Below are positions 1 through 9,648 of a stretch of DNA of 43,843 nt, piece after piece. Source of the DNA: Asterionellopsis glacialis. Its lineage: Eukaryota > Bacillariophyta > Plagiogrammaphyceae > Rhaphoneidales > Asterionellopsidaceae. Under the pieces are notes generated by a model. That model searched no databases and was not told the origin of the DNA. It saw nothing but the letters and a program-made list of their open reading frames with translations. Each line of letters opens with the position of its first letter. Position 1 is the first letter of the stretch. A program made the translations under genes and the position numbers. Location: the NCBI GenBank assembly GCA_014885115.2, contig WKLE02002253.1:1-43843 (forward strand), read 5' to 3'.

Positions 1-190
1 GGTGGAATCTCATTTCACCCGAAAGGTACCACGTACATGGGTACATTAGAGAGCACCAGCGATCTTCGCCGATGGTCGCATCTTTGCATCTTGAGCTCTC
101 TAGCTAGCCCCCCAAAAGTAAGACTGCAACGAGAGTCATTGCTACACCCAGTCAATATTATTATTTTTTGTGCAAGATATCTATTCGACC

Positions 191-3064
191 ATGACGGCTG
201 TGGCAACGTCATCTTCGTCACCGAATACAATGGTCACACAAGCTGCATTGCATACGGGAGTCGATGGATTATCAAATGTTGCAAAAAGCATGGCGGATTG
301 TTTAGATGAACCTGATCCAGTAAAGGCATTAATAGAACTTTCGAAAGCGTCGGAAGCGCGGGCTCAAAGGTTATCGGAGCAATTGCTGAAGGAACTCGAT
401 GGTCTTTCCCAAAACTTACCGGCCATTCTTGTGGATTTACCAAATCAAAAGACAAAGACACGAGGAGAAAATGATACAAATGCCATTCAAATTGCCATGG
501 CATGTGCTGATTCGATCGAGGCGAGTCTTTCGAAAATTGCATCTGGTGGAACTCAGGCTTCACAGGAAATTCGACAGTTGGAACAGCAAAAGAGAGAGAC
601 CGACGAGCATGCACAAGATGTGGAGACAGCAATAGAGCTTCGTAGAATGTCAGAGGCAGCATCAGAGGCATTGGCAAGTCAGCAGCATAGGGTTGTCGCT
701 CAAACAATTCGAGATTTTATTGAACAGAAACGGTTAGGGAAACACACTAACAGGGCATTGGCTTATGCTGGAGAGTATACTGTGCAGCACTTGGAAACCA
801 CTAATCAGGTATTACGTACAACACTCTTGGAAAAGTATGAAAATGCTGTCGATCATGGAGATCTTCGGACACTTGGCGACCTCACCCCTCTTTTACAAAT
901 GGTCCAAATGGAAAAGGAGGGAGTAGCATTATACTTGCGGTACCTACAAGGAGCCATGGCCTTGGAATGGAAGGAAAAACCTCGGCCTCTCAACCCTACG
1001 AATGAACCAATGTCACGGGCCGCTCTGGCACGCGAGGAGGCTAAAAGAGCAGCTGAAGGACCAAAACCTCCTTATGTGCAAATGGCAAGAATTTACAATT
1101 GTGCCGTCCAAACACTAAGGCATCATTTGCCCATGGTATCTTTTTGCTTAGCACGGGCAGATGGAGATGCTGCAGTTTGTCAATTAGTTCATGTTCAAGT
1201 TGAGCAGAATGTGGTACCCATTTTTCAAACCTATATTTCTGATCGGCAGCTTCGTCAGGTTGCCTTGAATGCACAACGAATTTATGGTCTCATGGAACAG
1301 AAATTCACAACTGGTGTTGAAAGTACTACAGCGATCGACGAAGAGGGAAACGAAGTTACTACTTCTTCGGCGATGGATATGGATGATTGTGGATTCCAAG
1401 TAGAAGTCGGAGGCTTAGCTGATGTCGACGGTGCGATGGAAGAAGCAGCATTGTGTTTGCAACACACTGAATCGTATGTTCGTTTCTTGCGGCATACTGT
1501 TAGTGAAGTCAACAAGGCCCGGGAACTTCGACACAAAAAAGAGGCGGAGGAACGCCGTTTGATCCGAGAACGGCAAGAATGGGCCAATAATGGTGCACAG
1601 AAGGATGGGAATGATGATAACGAGGAAGATGAGAAACCCTACCAGCCAGTGGAAATTATTCCTGCCCATACACAATTGCACGAGGTGGTGGCTGAAGTTG
1701 GTGGGTACTACTCCGGTATTGAGCGGTGTCTTCTGCTGGCCTCGATGCAGCGCGCCTTCATTCAAGTGAGCAGTAGCATTACGGACCCTCGCCAATACAC
1801 AGACCTCAACATAAAGGGACACAGAACAAGTGGAGATCGGGCAGGCATCCGGGCTTTGAAAACGTCCTTGGTCGAAACATGTTTGTATGCCACGCGTCGT
1901 GCCACCCAGCGCGCCTTTGCCACAGGACATACAGGAACTGCATCCGCCACAGCCAACTTTGCCTCTGACTGTCTAGGAGGTGTTCTCCTTGAGGTCATGG
2001 TACATCGCACCGAAGAGTATGGTGTTGCAAAACTCAAGCCTGGCGAAGGATTGCTAGAGGGGTCATCGGGTCTTTTTAACAATGCTGTTTTGGCTTCAGC
2101 GAATAGTATGATTCGCCGTGGAGCAGGTGCTGCAACTGGTGGAGCTTCCGGCGCTACCAAGACGGCTGAAGAAAATGAAGCGACACGGCGCCGAATTGAA
2201 TACGGTATCGCGTATGCTTGTGCAACTATGAATGATTTAGAAGTTGCTGTAGCTCACACAGAACAGCTTGAAAAAATGTTACAGGGTGAAATTGAAAAGG
2301 GTTTCCCCTCTGGAACGCATGATACAGAACAACTTGTCATGTGTGTCAAGACATTGAATCCTGTAACTGAATCCTTTCGCGCAGCTGCCAACAGTGCAAT
2401 TGAATCCCTTGTTTCAGTATTGACACCACGTGTTCGCAGCATTGTTAGCGATGCAGTTGGAACTGATAGCCCCAACGCGACGTCTTTTATGGGAACTTCT
2501 GTCATAGGAACTGTCAAGGGTGCAACTGAGAAGGCCATGGTCCGTATGAATTACAACTTAGATGATGCCACTTACCAGTTGCTACAACTCAGTGAAGGAT
2601 TTATGTCTCGATTATGTACCACTTTAGACATGTTGGTGCTACCCCTTCGCACGCACTTGGCTCCTCGTTTATCAGATGCTTTGTTCTTGGGAATTCTTGG
2701 AAGTGCAGCAAAGCGTATCGAGACTGCACTTCGGCGGTGTCATTTTACGGCTCTTGGTGCACTCAGTTTGGATTCAGATGTTCGGGATCTTTTGAGCTAT
2801 GCCAAAGATCGCTTGGATTCTCCTGAACTGACATCAAACTTTACCCTTTTTCGCGCCTGTACACCTTTGGCACGTTTGGTACAAATTGCTCGTTTACTTC
2901 AAGTTGACGACCTTGACGACGTACTTGATTTAATTTCCTCATCGAAACGCAAGGGCAATTGGGATTTGAAATTGGAGGATGCCAAGGCATTTTTAGGTCT
3001 TCGAGTGGAATTTGAAACTAGAAAAGTGAATGAATTGCTAAGTATTTCGGAAGGAGATGAGTAA
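191..3064 (+). CDS. COG4: Conserved oligomeric Golgi complex subunit 4 (COG4)
   Basis: COG4 is a lobe A subunit of the COG tethering complex, which acts at the Golgi in retrograde vesicle capture and binds SNAREs and Sly1-type proteins. The single-exon product is 957 aa, longer than the roughly 785-aa human protein because of acidic and Ala/Thr-rich inserts. The best match is at the C-terminus: a stretch around LRRCHFTALGALSLDSDVRD, then a block ending in LQVDDLDDVLDLI and LRVEFETRKVNELL, which follows the order of the COG4 C-terminal domain. The middle contains the COG4-like run of helices around QMARIYNCAVQTLRHH. The start is the first ATG, at 191; the open frame reaches back to a GTG at 170, which is unlikely in a eukaryote. 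It converges on the hydrolase gene, with 70 bp between the stops. Family assignment is by recognition of sequence, not alignment. Confidence 0.9.
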   Translation: MTAVATSSSSPNTMVTQAALHTGVDGLSNVAKSMADCLDEPDPVKALIELSKASEARAQRLSEQLLKELDGLSQNLPAILVDLPNQKTKTRGENDTNAIQIAMACADSIEASLSKIASGGTQASQEIRQLEQQKRETDEHAQDVETAIELRRMSEAASEALASQQHRVVAQTIRDFIEQKRLGKHTNRALAYAGEYTVQHLETTNQVLRTTLLEKYENAVDHGDLRTLGDLTPLLQMVQMEKEGVALYLRYLQGAMALEWKEKPRPLNPTNEPMSRAALAREEAKRAAEGPKPPYVQMARIYNCAVQTLRHHLPMVSFCLARADGDAAVCQLVHVQVEQNVVPIFQTYISDRQLRQVALNAQRIYGLMEQKFTTGVESTTAIDEEGNEVTTSSAMDMDDCGFQVEVGGLADVDGAMEEAALCLQHTESYVRFLRHTVSEVNKARELRHKKEAEERRLIRERQEWANNGAQKDGNDDNEEDEKPYQPVEIIPAHTQLHEVVAEVGGYYSGIERCLLLASMQRAFIQVSSSITDPRQYTDLNIKGHRTSGDRAGIRALKTSLVETCLYATRRATQRAFATGHTGTASATANFASDCLGGVLLEVMVHRTEEYGVAKLKPGEGLLEGSSGLFNNAVLASANSMIRRGAGAATGGASGATKTAEENEATRRRIEYGIAYACATMNDLEVAVAHTEQLEKMLQGEIEKGFPSGTHDTEQLVMCVKTLNPVTESFRAAANSAIESLVSVLTPRVRSIVSDAVGTDSPNATSFMGTSVIGTVKGATEKAMVRMNYNLDDATYQLLQLSEGFMSRLCTTLDMLVLPLRTHLAPRLSDALFLGILGSAAKRIETALRRCHFTALGALSLDSDVRDLLSYAKDRLDSPELTSNFTLFRACTPLARLVQIARLLQVDDLDDVLDLISSSKRKGNWDLKLEDAKAFLGLRVEFETRKVNELLSISEGDE

Positions 3065-3134
3065 ACCAAATATTATGATAGATTTATATTTCTATGGCGT
3101 CTCTACGTTGTGTTCTTTGAACTATACAGAAATC

Positions 3135-4028
3135 TCAAAGCCCGTCCACTTTTTTCATAAACGAAATTATTGCTTGCGCAACATCAGTAGGTTTTTCTTG
3201 CATAACCTGGTGGCTGGCTTCTGGTATTTCTACGAATTCAGCACTCAATGAATCACTCAAAGACTTTCCACCAGTGCAGGGTAGTAATCCATCATCTTTA
3301 CCATGAATAACAAGAAATGGAACTCCCTCTCGTACTTTTTCTACCTCTTTTTCTGTAATCCACGTCATTTGACGATACCACGCCTTGCACATGAACATGT
3401 CATTTTCCATACTTCCCTCGAATGCCTCTTTTTTCAAAGCTAAGGCAGAGTTTTCATGGTATGCATTCTTCACAAACTCTTTTGTCATTGACTCTTGTAA
3501 CAATTTTAAAAAGAAGAGTGGCATTTTAAAAATCGGATGTCCTCCATCTCGTTGAGGAGAAGCGCCACCCTTGAAACCTGGTGCTAAAAGAATAGCGCCA
3601 ACTATGTTTGCTGCATTGGTATTATTCTTATCAAGAAGTAGACGTATAATTTGGTTGGTCCCAAAGGAATGACCTATCAATAAAAGTGGTTTGTTAGGGT
3701 CAAGTTTTTTTACTAATGCTTGAAAATCTAAAAAATCTTCATGAGGACTGTAGTCTTTGAAATTCCCTCTTTTTGGAGGACAAGAGTTTCCACAGCCAAA
3801 AGTGTCATACATAGTACATTGAATAGAGCAAGGCGGTTGCATCTCCTTCATCTCTTTTGATAAAGACTCTAGAAGAGAACTGTACTGCGAGGATGCAGCA
3901 CAAGATCCATGTACCATGAGCACATTCGCGGATGGTTCTACTGACTGATCACCAATCAAAATTTCACCAACAAACAGTTTGCGACCAGATCGGACAAAGT
4001 CAATACTGGATAACTGTATGGTTTGCAT
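3135..4028 (-). CDS. Alpha/beta hydrolase fold protein, ABHD8-like
   Basis: This single-exon 297-aa protein has the full alpha/beta hydrolase layout: oxyanion-loop His-Gly at residues 40-41 (LMVHGS), the nucleophile elbow GHSFG with Ser121, the acid Asp245/246 in IHGKDDGLLP, and the catalytic His273 in ASHQVMQ. A cap region around IFKMPLFFLKLL resembles the ABHD8 group. The substrate cannot be told from sequence; esterase, lipase or thioesterase activity is possible. There is no obvious signal peptide, so it is probably cytosolic or peripheral. The start ATG is at 4028. It is divergent from the CofD-like gene (about 300 bp between starts) and convergent with COG4. Confidence 0.85.
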   Translation of the reverse strand: MQTIQLSSIDFVRSGRKLFVGEILIGDQSVEPSANVLMVHGSCAASSQYSSLLESLSKEMKEMQPPCSIQCTMYDTFGCGNSCPPKRGNFKDYSPHEDFLDFQALVKKLDPNKPLLLIGHSFGTNQIIRLLLDKNNTNAANIVGAILLAPGFKGGASPQRDGGHPIFKMPLFFLKLLQESMTKEFVKNAYHENSALALKKEAFEGSMENDMFMCKAWYRQMTWITEKEVEKVREGVPFLVIHGKDDGLLPCTGGKSLSDSLSAEFVEIPEASHQVMQEKPTDVAQAIISFMKKVDGL

Positions 4029-4325
4029 TCTACTAGTATGGTATGAATATTATACTTTCCGGCAATATTATGGAACACAATCTAGATGTTAGCTAGATGG
4101 TGCTGCGCTTTGGATGAGATCTGAGAGAGACTCTCGTGTCTCGAGAACAAAAGCAGATTTTGAGATTTCACTTTTTTCAAAATAAGAGAACCCTGAAACT
4201 GTTTCTCGGAACAAAAAATTATTCACTCCCGACACAAGAACTACTTGGAGTGCATAGCATGACTCAAGGAATTTTGAGATGCCATCTGCTCTTTCTTGAA
4301 GAAACCTATCATCTCTCTATTCTCC
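4029..4325. promoter_or_regulatory. Bidirectional intergenic region between hydrolase and CofD-like genes
   Basis: These 297 bp separate two divergent start codons and so must hold both promoters and 5' UTRs. A GA/CT-rich near-palindrome lies around 4118-4143 (GAGAGAGACTCTCGTGTCTC). I see no clear TATA box. The region is inferred from gene layout only. Confidence 0.4.
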
Positions 4326-5855
4326 ATGCTACACACAATCGCCATGGATTCTTTCTTGTCACCTCTTGGAAATTGTGCTGATCAAGATGAAGATGTGAAC
4401 GAACAAGATCAACAAAAACGAATGGTCATATTTAGTGGTGGTACAGCTTTCAATACTGTCGCTCACGAACTCCAGCAGGGTGTGACTCTCAATGTTGCTC
4501 ATGTACTACCAGTTTCGGACGATGGTGGGTCAACGTCAGAAATTGTACGGGTCTTGGGTGGACCTGCAGTGGGTGATATTCGAAGTAGGTGTCTTCGTCT
4601 CAGTGATGAATCAACACCGGAATCGAGAGCTGTTAAGCGACTGCTTGGTCATCGGTTGGTTTCGCCCGCCACCGCTCCCGCGAATATGACACGTGGGGAA
4701 ATCCGATTAGCAGCCAGAGGAGAATGGCTTTCCATCGTGGAGGGTGATGACGATACTACGAAACTTTGGAGAGGCATTTCAACGGCATACAAAGATACTA
4801 TTCGGGCTTTCTTGGTACATTTCCATGTTAATGTTCTACGACATGCTACAGAACGATTTGATTTCACGGGAGGATCTGTTGGAAACTTTTTTTTTGCAGG
4901 AGCCCGGATGTTTTTCCAATCCATGAGTGCTGCAATATTTCTCTATTCCAGAGTATCAGGAATTCCCTCCGAATGTAAAGTATTGCCTGCAGTGATAACA
5001 GGGGAACGGCTGACACTGGGGGCTCTGCTTTCAGATGGTACACACATACGTGGTCAGCGTAATATTTCTCGTCCACCTGAATCTTCTGGCCAAACAAGCA
5101 GCAATCACGGATTGGCTGGAAATGGGTGTTACGGAAAAATCTTACCTTCTCCGATTGAACGGGTCACATATTTATTCCACGATAAGAACCAACCTATGAA
5201 CTGGTGGGATGATAAACAACAGGTGCATCCCGACACAAATCCTCAGGTAGTAGCCTCTCTGAAACAGGCAGGGTGTATCATTTATGGGATGGGTTCTCTC
5301 TATACGAGTATTCTTCCGACTTTAATTCTTACCGGCATCGGATCACATATAGTAGACAATACTTGTCCTAAAATCCTTCTTCTCAATGGCTGGCATGATC
5401 GAGAAACTACTTGGAAACTACAGGACGGAACAATAAAGGCCATGGACGCTACCATGTTTGTACAGGCTGTGGTGAATGCTCTTGATTCCAGTTTTCAACG
5501 GCATGATGGGGCTAACAGCCTTTCAAACACTGAGAATCGAGGTATGCCTTTGATTACAGACTATATTACCCACATCCTTTATCCTCAAGGTGGGGAAGTG
5601 GAAATAAACATAACATCGCTCAACGAATATTGTGAAAGTCGTTGTAAATCTTTTGATGGTAATACAGACGAAACAAGTAGTATTCAAGTCGTTGAGGTTG
5701 AATCTGTTTCAGCAGACACTTACGCAGATAGCAGTAAAAGTGGGGGGACATCACAGCATAAAGCATTTGACCCGGAAGCCTTAGTCTTTGTTCTTCGTGG
5801 GATAACACGAGAGTCAATGGGGTATTATAAAAGAAGTCAGAGTGCAACATTTTAG
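4326..5855 (+). CDS. CofD/YvcK-family (UPF0052) protein
   Basis: This protein belongs to the family of 2-phospho-lactate transferase CofD and the bacterial cell-shape/gluconeogenesis factor YvcK, Rossmann-like proteins that bind nucleotide-linked ligands. The visible family blocks are the glycine motif FSGGTAFNTVAHEL, VLPVSDDGGSTSEIVRVLGG and VGDIRSRCLRL, then GGSVGNFFFAGARMFF and IIYGMGSLYTSILPTLIL. Eukaryotic homologues exist in fungi, plants and algae; their reaction is not settled, so F420 synthesis should not be assumed. The first ATG is at 4326; the ATG at 4344 sits in a stronger context (CGCCATGG) and is an equal candidate. As one open frame it gives 509 aa and ends at TAG 5853-5855. 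That TAG may instead be the acceptor of an intron (5797-5855), in which case the protein runs on to 6284 (see next entry). Confidence 0.85.
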   Translation: MLHTIAMDSFLSPLGNCADQDEDVNEQDQQKRMVIFSGGTAFNTVAHELQQGVTLNVAHVLPVSDDGGSTSEIVRVLGGPAVGDIRSRCLRLSDESTPESRAVKRLLGHRLVSPATAPANMTRGEIRLAARGEWLSIVEGDDDTTKLWRGISTAYKDTIRAFLVHFHVNVLRHATERFDFTGGSVGNFFFAGARMFFQSMSAAIFLYSRVSGIPSECKVLPAVITGERLTLGALLSDGTHIRGQRNISRPPESSGQTSSNHGLAGNGCYGKILPSPIERVTYLFHDKNQPMNWWDDKQQVHPDTNPQVVASLKQAGCIIYGMGSLYTSILPTLILTGIGSHIVDNTCPKILLLNGWHDRETTWKLQDGTIKAMDATMFVQAVVNALDSSFQRHDGANSLSNTENRGMPLITDYITHILYPQGGEVEINITSLNEYCESRCKSFDGNTDETSSIQVVEVESVSADTYADSSKSGGTSQHKAFDPEALVFVLRGITRESMGYYKRSQSATF

Positions 5856-6284
5856 AACTTCCTAGATACGTTGTGTACTATAAAAAAGATTATTTTGAAG
5901 AGGAGAGAAAGAGTGAGACTAGTTCAAGTTCAATTCCACAAAATTGGTATTCAAATTCAACTGAAGTTTAAAGCATAGAGATGTGAGTTTGTCTCTAAAT
6001 TGAAACTATCTTCATTATGTTTCCGTTGAGAAAAGTCATTCCTAGATGTCTGTTTTCTGGTGCTTTGATCGTCACCAGCCGAATTGTACAGGACTAGAAG
6101 TGAACATATAATTGAATCTGATGATATGCTCACTACAAATCATGATCGCTGTGTCTTTGCTAACAATGAATCAAGGAACCCTCGGGAATTGAAGGAAGAT
6201 TTCAATATTTTAGATAAGAAGACAGTACGAGAATTTCGAGATTTTTTGGCACGGATTAGGATCGACATTTTTCATTATTTTTGA
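5856..6284 (+). CDS. Probable 3' exons of the CofD-like gene (5856-5946 and 6092-6284)
   Basis: Directly after the CofD-like stop, another frame reads as protein-like sequence: LPRYVVYYKKDYFEEERKS followed by a serine run and IPQNW. Further on, 6092-6284 reads TRSEHIIESDDMLTTNHD through a basic helix ending IRIDIFHYF and TGA. Both connect in phase with the upstream gene if introns run 5797-5855 (GTGGGA to TTTTAG, 59 bp) and 5947-6091 (GTATTC to TGTACAG, 145 bp). The three exons then total 1755 bp, an exact multiple of three, giving 584 aa. The first donor is weak. The reading is inferred from codon-like composition and phase. The alternative is that this is 3' UTR with chance open frames. Confidence 0.4.
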
Positions 6285-6691
6285 ACCTATCAATCCAATC
6301 ATGAATTGTCGGTGATGAGCAAACAACAAATAGGAAAACTTATCATTCCCAATGAAGGATTGGGAATAGGCTCAAAGCTTGGTGAAAGGATGGCTATACT
6401 TTTGTTGGAGAACAATCACAAGATAGTCCACTGTCCTAACAAGTAAACAAAGTTCAGAAAATTTAGACTCATCACATACTCCAACGAGCATTTTTCAAGC
6501 CTTACAACACAGCTTTCGACATAACAACTTGATAAAGCTCCACCATGTGATTTTTAAAAATGGCGGCACACAACTTGAGAAAAGTAAATTTCTTGAATAG
6601 ACTAATTGATTTGACTACAATCAAAAAATTAAAACAGAATTATATTTCAAAAATACAACCAGCAAAAGAAGAAAAACTTTCAATCTTTCGC
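6285..6691. other. Intergenic spacer with a short hairpin
   Basis: This 407-bp spacer lies between the convergent CofD-like and plastid-protein genes. It holds a perfect 9-bp stem at 6345-6353 and 6359-6367 (ATTCCCAAT, loop GAAGG, ATTGGGAAT). I see no coding signal in it. Confidence 0.45.
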
Positions 6692-7129
6692 TTACTCTTC
6701 AGCAGCGGGTTCTTCCTCAGCTGCCTCGGCCTCAGCGGCTTCGGCTGCTTCGGCCTCGGCTGCCATTCTCTCCTCTTCCTTCATCTTGATGAATTCGTCT
6801 TGTTTAGCTCTCTTCTTTTCGGTGGCCTTTGCCTCCTTAGCGTATCCTTCAGGGACTTCAGCGCCAAGGTGCTTAGCAGCTGTGGCAATTCTTCTCAAAG
6901 ACTTTTTGTAAATCGTGGCACCTGCCTCTTGGGTAAGGTAAGGCTCGATTTCAGTAAGGGTTTCGGAAAAGTTGTCCTTGGTCAAACCATCGATAGAACT
7001 GCGGACCTCGGCCATTCTGGATGCCTCCAAAGTCGTGGAGCTTCTAGTGACGCCGAAGGTGGCAGGAGCGAAAGCATCCGCGCCAACAAGAGCAGAGACA
7101 AGAATAGCGGCAGAAACAACGCGTACCAT
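6692..7129 (-). CDS. Plastid-targeted small protein with acidic Ala/Glu tail
   Basis: The protein is 145 aa. It starts with a hydrophobic signal peptide (MVRVVSAAILVSALVGADAF) followed by AFAP, like the diatom ASAFAP cleavage site where Phe follows the signal peptide; this marks import into the complex plastid across four membranes. The mature part has a compact helical segment (DNFSETLTEIEPYLTQEAG, then YKKSLRRIATAAKHLG) and a charged helix ending in repeats of Glu and Ala (EAEAAEAAEAEAAEEE). I do not recognise the family, so the function is unknown. The start is the ATG at 7129; an upstream in-frame TTG at 7159 is not credible. Strong codon bias (GCC, AAG, GAG) suggests high expression. It converges on the CofD-like gene. 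Confidence 0.8.
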   Translation of the reverse strand: MVRVVSAAILVSALVGADAFAPATFGVTRSSTTLEASRMAEVRSSIDGLTKDNFSETLTEIEPYLTQEAGATIYKKSLRRIATAAKHLGAEVPEGYAKEAKATEKKRAKQDEFIKMKEEERMAAEAEAAEAAEAEAAEEEPAAEE

Positions 7130-7860
7130 GATTTCAACTGTAACAAAAAATGTATTCAAAAGAATTGTGTTCTTTTTGATGGTTTTGCTGAGGCCAACAA
7201 AGGAAAAGCGAAGCGCCGATCAGACCCTGCACTTGTACTGCTGGTACACATAATACTATTCTGCATGCATCGGTTTCTGTTACCTGGTACGTGTATTTAC
7301 CATGGTACGTCAACGTTTTGGTCCTACCGGTTCCTGGTGTACAGTATCATGCGTATGAATCAGGATCCAGCTGTTCACACGAATGAGCTGTTGCTCCCAT
7401 CAAAAAGTACGTCAGTGTCTGCTATTCGCTCCACGCTGGGCTCCAAGAGTCACAGATCCTTTTCCTCTATTGACAGACTAGGGTTAAATAAACAATTTGT
7501 ACTGTACATCTTCCGGATCCTAACGAATTCGAGAATGGTGGAGTCGGTTAGATTCAACCCCTGCAACATTATGTGCCTAGTGTTGGGAAAATGACAAATT
7601 TATGGTGCATAGTAAATACAACCAATATATGATAATTCTTATTAGCTAATGATTTTCACTTTTCTTTCAATTGAGCAGTGGTTTATATTCTTAAATTATG
7701 CTATTACAACAACGAGGTTTGCCTAAAAAATTTCTTTGCTGAAAGTATATGTATACTTGTCTTGTTGTTGGAGTGAAAGAATGTAGCTTTAGTTTTGATA
7801 GTAAGGTTTTGTCCATGACATTTTGTTCCTTATTGCTAGGGTCTGGCTTCACCTTAATAC
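7130..7860. other. Intergenic region upstream of the plastid-protein gene
   Basis: This stretch holds the promoter side of the plastid-protein gene and AT-rich spacer. It contains copies of a short near-palindromic word of the form TACCWGGTA (7281-7290, TACCTGGTAC) and a related ACCATGGTACG at about 7299-7309. No gene is visible here. Confidence 0.4.
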
Positions 7861-8005
7861 ACAACAAAACATCAGAAGAGTAACCTTGTTTGGTTCGTTG
7901 CTGGAGCCAGCAGCAAAACTATTGCTGGTAAATGAACAACAAAACATAAGAAGAGTAACTTTGCTTGGTTCCATTGGAGCCAGCAGCAAAACCATTGGTA
8001 AATGA
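7861..8005. repeat. Imperfect tandem duplication, two units of 75 and 70 bp
   Basis: Unit one spans 7861-7935 and unit two 7936-8005. Both begin ACAACAAAACAT, share AAGAGTAAC, TTGG(T)TC and GGAGCCAGCAGCAAAAC, and end GGTAAATGA. The units differ by substitutions and a 5-bp indel, so the duplication is not recent. It has no coding role I can see. Confidence 0.8.
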
Positions 8006-8150
8006 ACAAAAGAATGAGTTTTTGGTATTGCACAGACACAACAAGAAAAAGAGACTTTGTATAGCTGACAAGAAAAAAAACATGCTAGTGTGCACATGTG
8101 CAAGATCATTGGGAACACAACTTGCACTTCCTCTGCAGCCGTACACGTAG

Positions 8151-8500
8151 CACTCAACTGCATACCTCTTGACTGGCATAAGCAAAGGGATGATTGTAGG
8201 CAAGGATAACTTTGTTGCTCCTAAGTCAAAGGATACAGCCGATCCAAAGGCAGTTTGGATGCCAAATGATAGGAAGTCAGTGAAAGACCTGTATTCTGAT
8301 TTTTGTGAGTAAATATGAGACACCACGAATCAGTCCAAAGAAATAACCATGCAGACAAATTACATTATGGTTGAGCTGATGCACAAGTACTGGCCTAAGT
8401 GTCCAAGTGGTAAGGGAGTCTCAGCGGCCACTATGTTTGATATGTTCCCGCCTGAAGCGGAATCAAGAAAAAAATTAGGAGCAGAGGCGGTTAGGCGGTC
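8151..8500 (+). pseudogene. Degenerate coding fragment of unknown origin
   Basis: One frame reads as plausible protein, MIVGKDNFVAPKSKDTADPK up to DLYSDFCE, then meets TAA and TGA, and continues in the same frame from an ATG at 8349 as MVELMHKYWPKCPSGKGVSA and FDMFPPEAESRKK before running into repeat sequence. The two stops cannot be removed by an intron in phase that I could find. It is most likely a piece of a mobile element or dead gene; I do not recognise the family. Confidence 0.4.
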
Positions 8501-9648
8501 GACCGTGCAGTACCAGGTAGTAAACTGCCGAAATTTATTCCTCGTACCATTACCAGGTACCAGGTAGTCCTCTCTCTAGAGAGGGTCCTACTATCAACTA
8601 TCAAGGGTACTGACTGTACAGGCATGAAGTTGAGAACGAGTGGCTGTGGTGATGCAGTGGTGATGTGAACTCCAACCAGGTAACAGCAAGTTCTACTGTA
8701 TCTGGTACGAGCTCGTACCTGCTAGGACCTTGTGTACTTACCGGTTACAGCAGTCCACCAGTACCTGTTAGGATGGCTGCATATCCAATCCTTCTTGCAG
8801 AACAGTCAATTTGCTTTGCATCTGTGGTAACGTACAGTTTCAATTTGATAAGTTACACAATGCATTGACAATCAGGTTAACAATCAGGTTTCATCTGTCC
8901 CACTCCCTACCTTCACGCTGACACAGAAACTCCAATGGTACGTTTATTATTATTTGTATCTTTGCACTAGAGAGAAATTTGCAGTTTGTCCAGGTGATTA
9001 AACACGTATTTAGATGACGAGTCGGAGAGAACCCTCCATGCGTTATGCAAAGGAGATCTCAGTGTCGATCTAGTACGAGGCATTTGTATGATGGCAAGCG
9101 CAATCATTGTTTCTCTGCATGTAAAATTTTTTTGATCATTCCGTATCTGATGCTGTTTCTCCCGCTCTTTTTTTGTTACTCTTTCTTTACTTGCTTCAGC
9201 ACTGACATACATCAAGTAGTTAGTATACTCGACAATCATCCAAATAGAACGCACCCCCATGAAATCTAAAAACTATTTTGATATTCACTAATTTGCTTTT
9301 GGAGAGGTTCGATAATTGAGCTGGGATTATCTAATCATGATCAAGAGGTAATTTAGCATGGTTTGTTGTCTTGTGACGATACTGTTTCACGAACCATGAA
9401 TCCATTGCGGATCATGCATGACCTTGGATATTTGCACTCTCCGAATATATAATAACCCACCATGAAATACTAAAAAAACAAATGAGTTCATATTCGTACA
9501 CTACTTATTTTTTCTATCCTTGTTGGCATTTGCTTTTGTTAAAAACGCAGTTGTACTTGAGTGAGGGATAACGATTATGTTGAGTATTCCAATCAAAAAG
9601 CGATATAAAATATTTCATATTTATTCTTGCAACAACCAAGTTTTGACT
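8501..9648. other. Repeat-rich intergenic spacer
   Basis: This stretch holds several short palindromes: TACCAGGTAG at 8511, TACCAGGTACCAGG at 8551, a perfect 16-bp palindrome GGTACGAGCTCGTACC at 8704-8719, and a CT/GA palindrome at about 8569-8587. A direct repeat CAATCAGGTT occurs near 8868 and 8880. No gene is seen. Confidence 0.5.

Noticed and set aside
170..190. Upstream start of COG4 at GTG 170
   Set aside because: Eukaryotic nuclear genes start at ATG; the ATG at 191 is the first in frame.
1415..1930. 171-codon minus-strand ORF inside COG4
   Set aside because: Antisense shadow of a well-supported gene; no recognisable features.
6560..7594. 344-codon plus-strand ORF opposite the plastid-protein gene
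   Set aside because: It mirrors the biased codons of the minus-strand gene, is Leu/Ser/Cys-rich with no domain, and runs through the promoter. The minus-strand gene has a clear leader and start.
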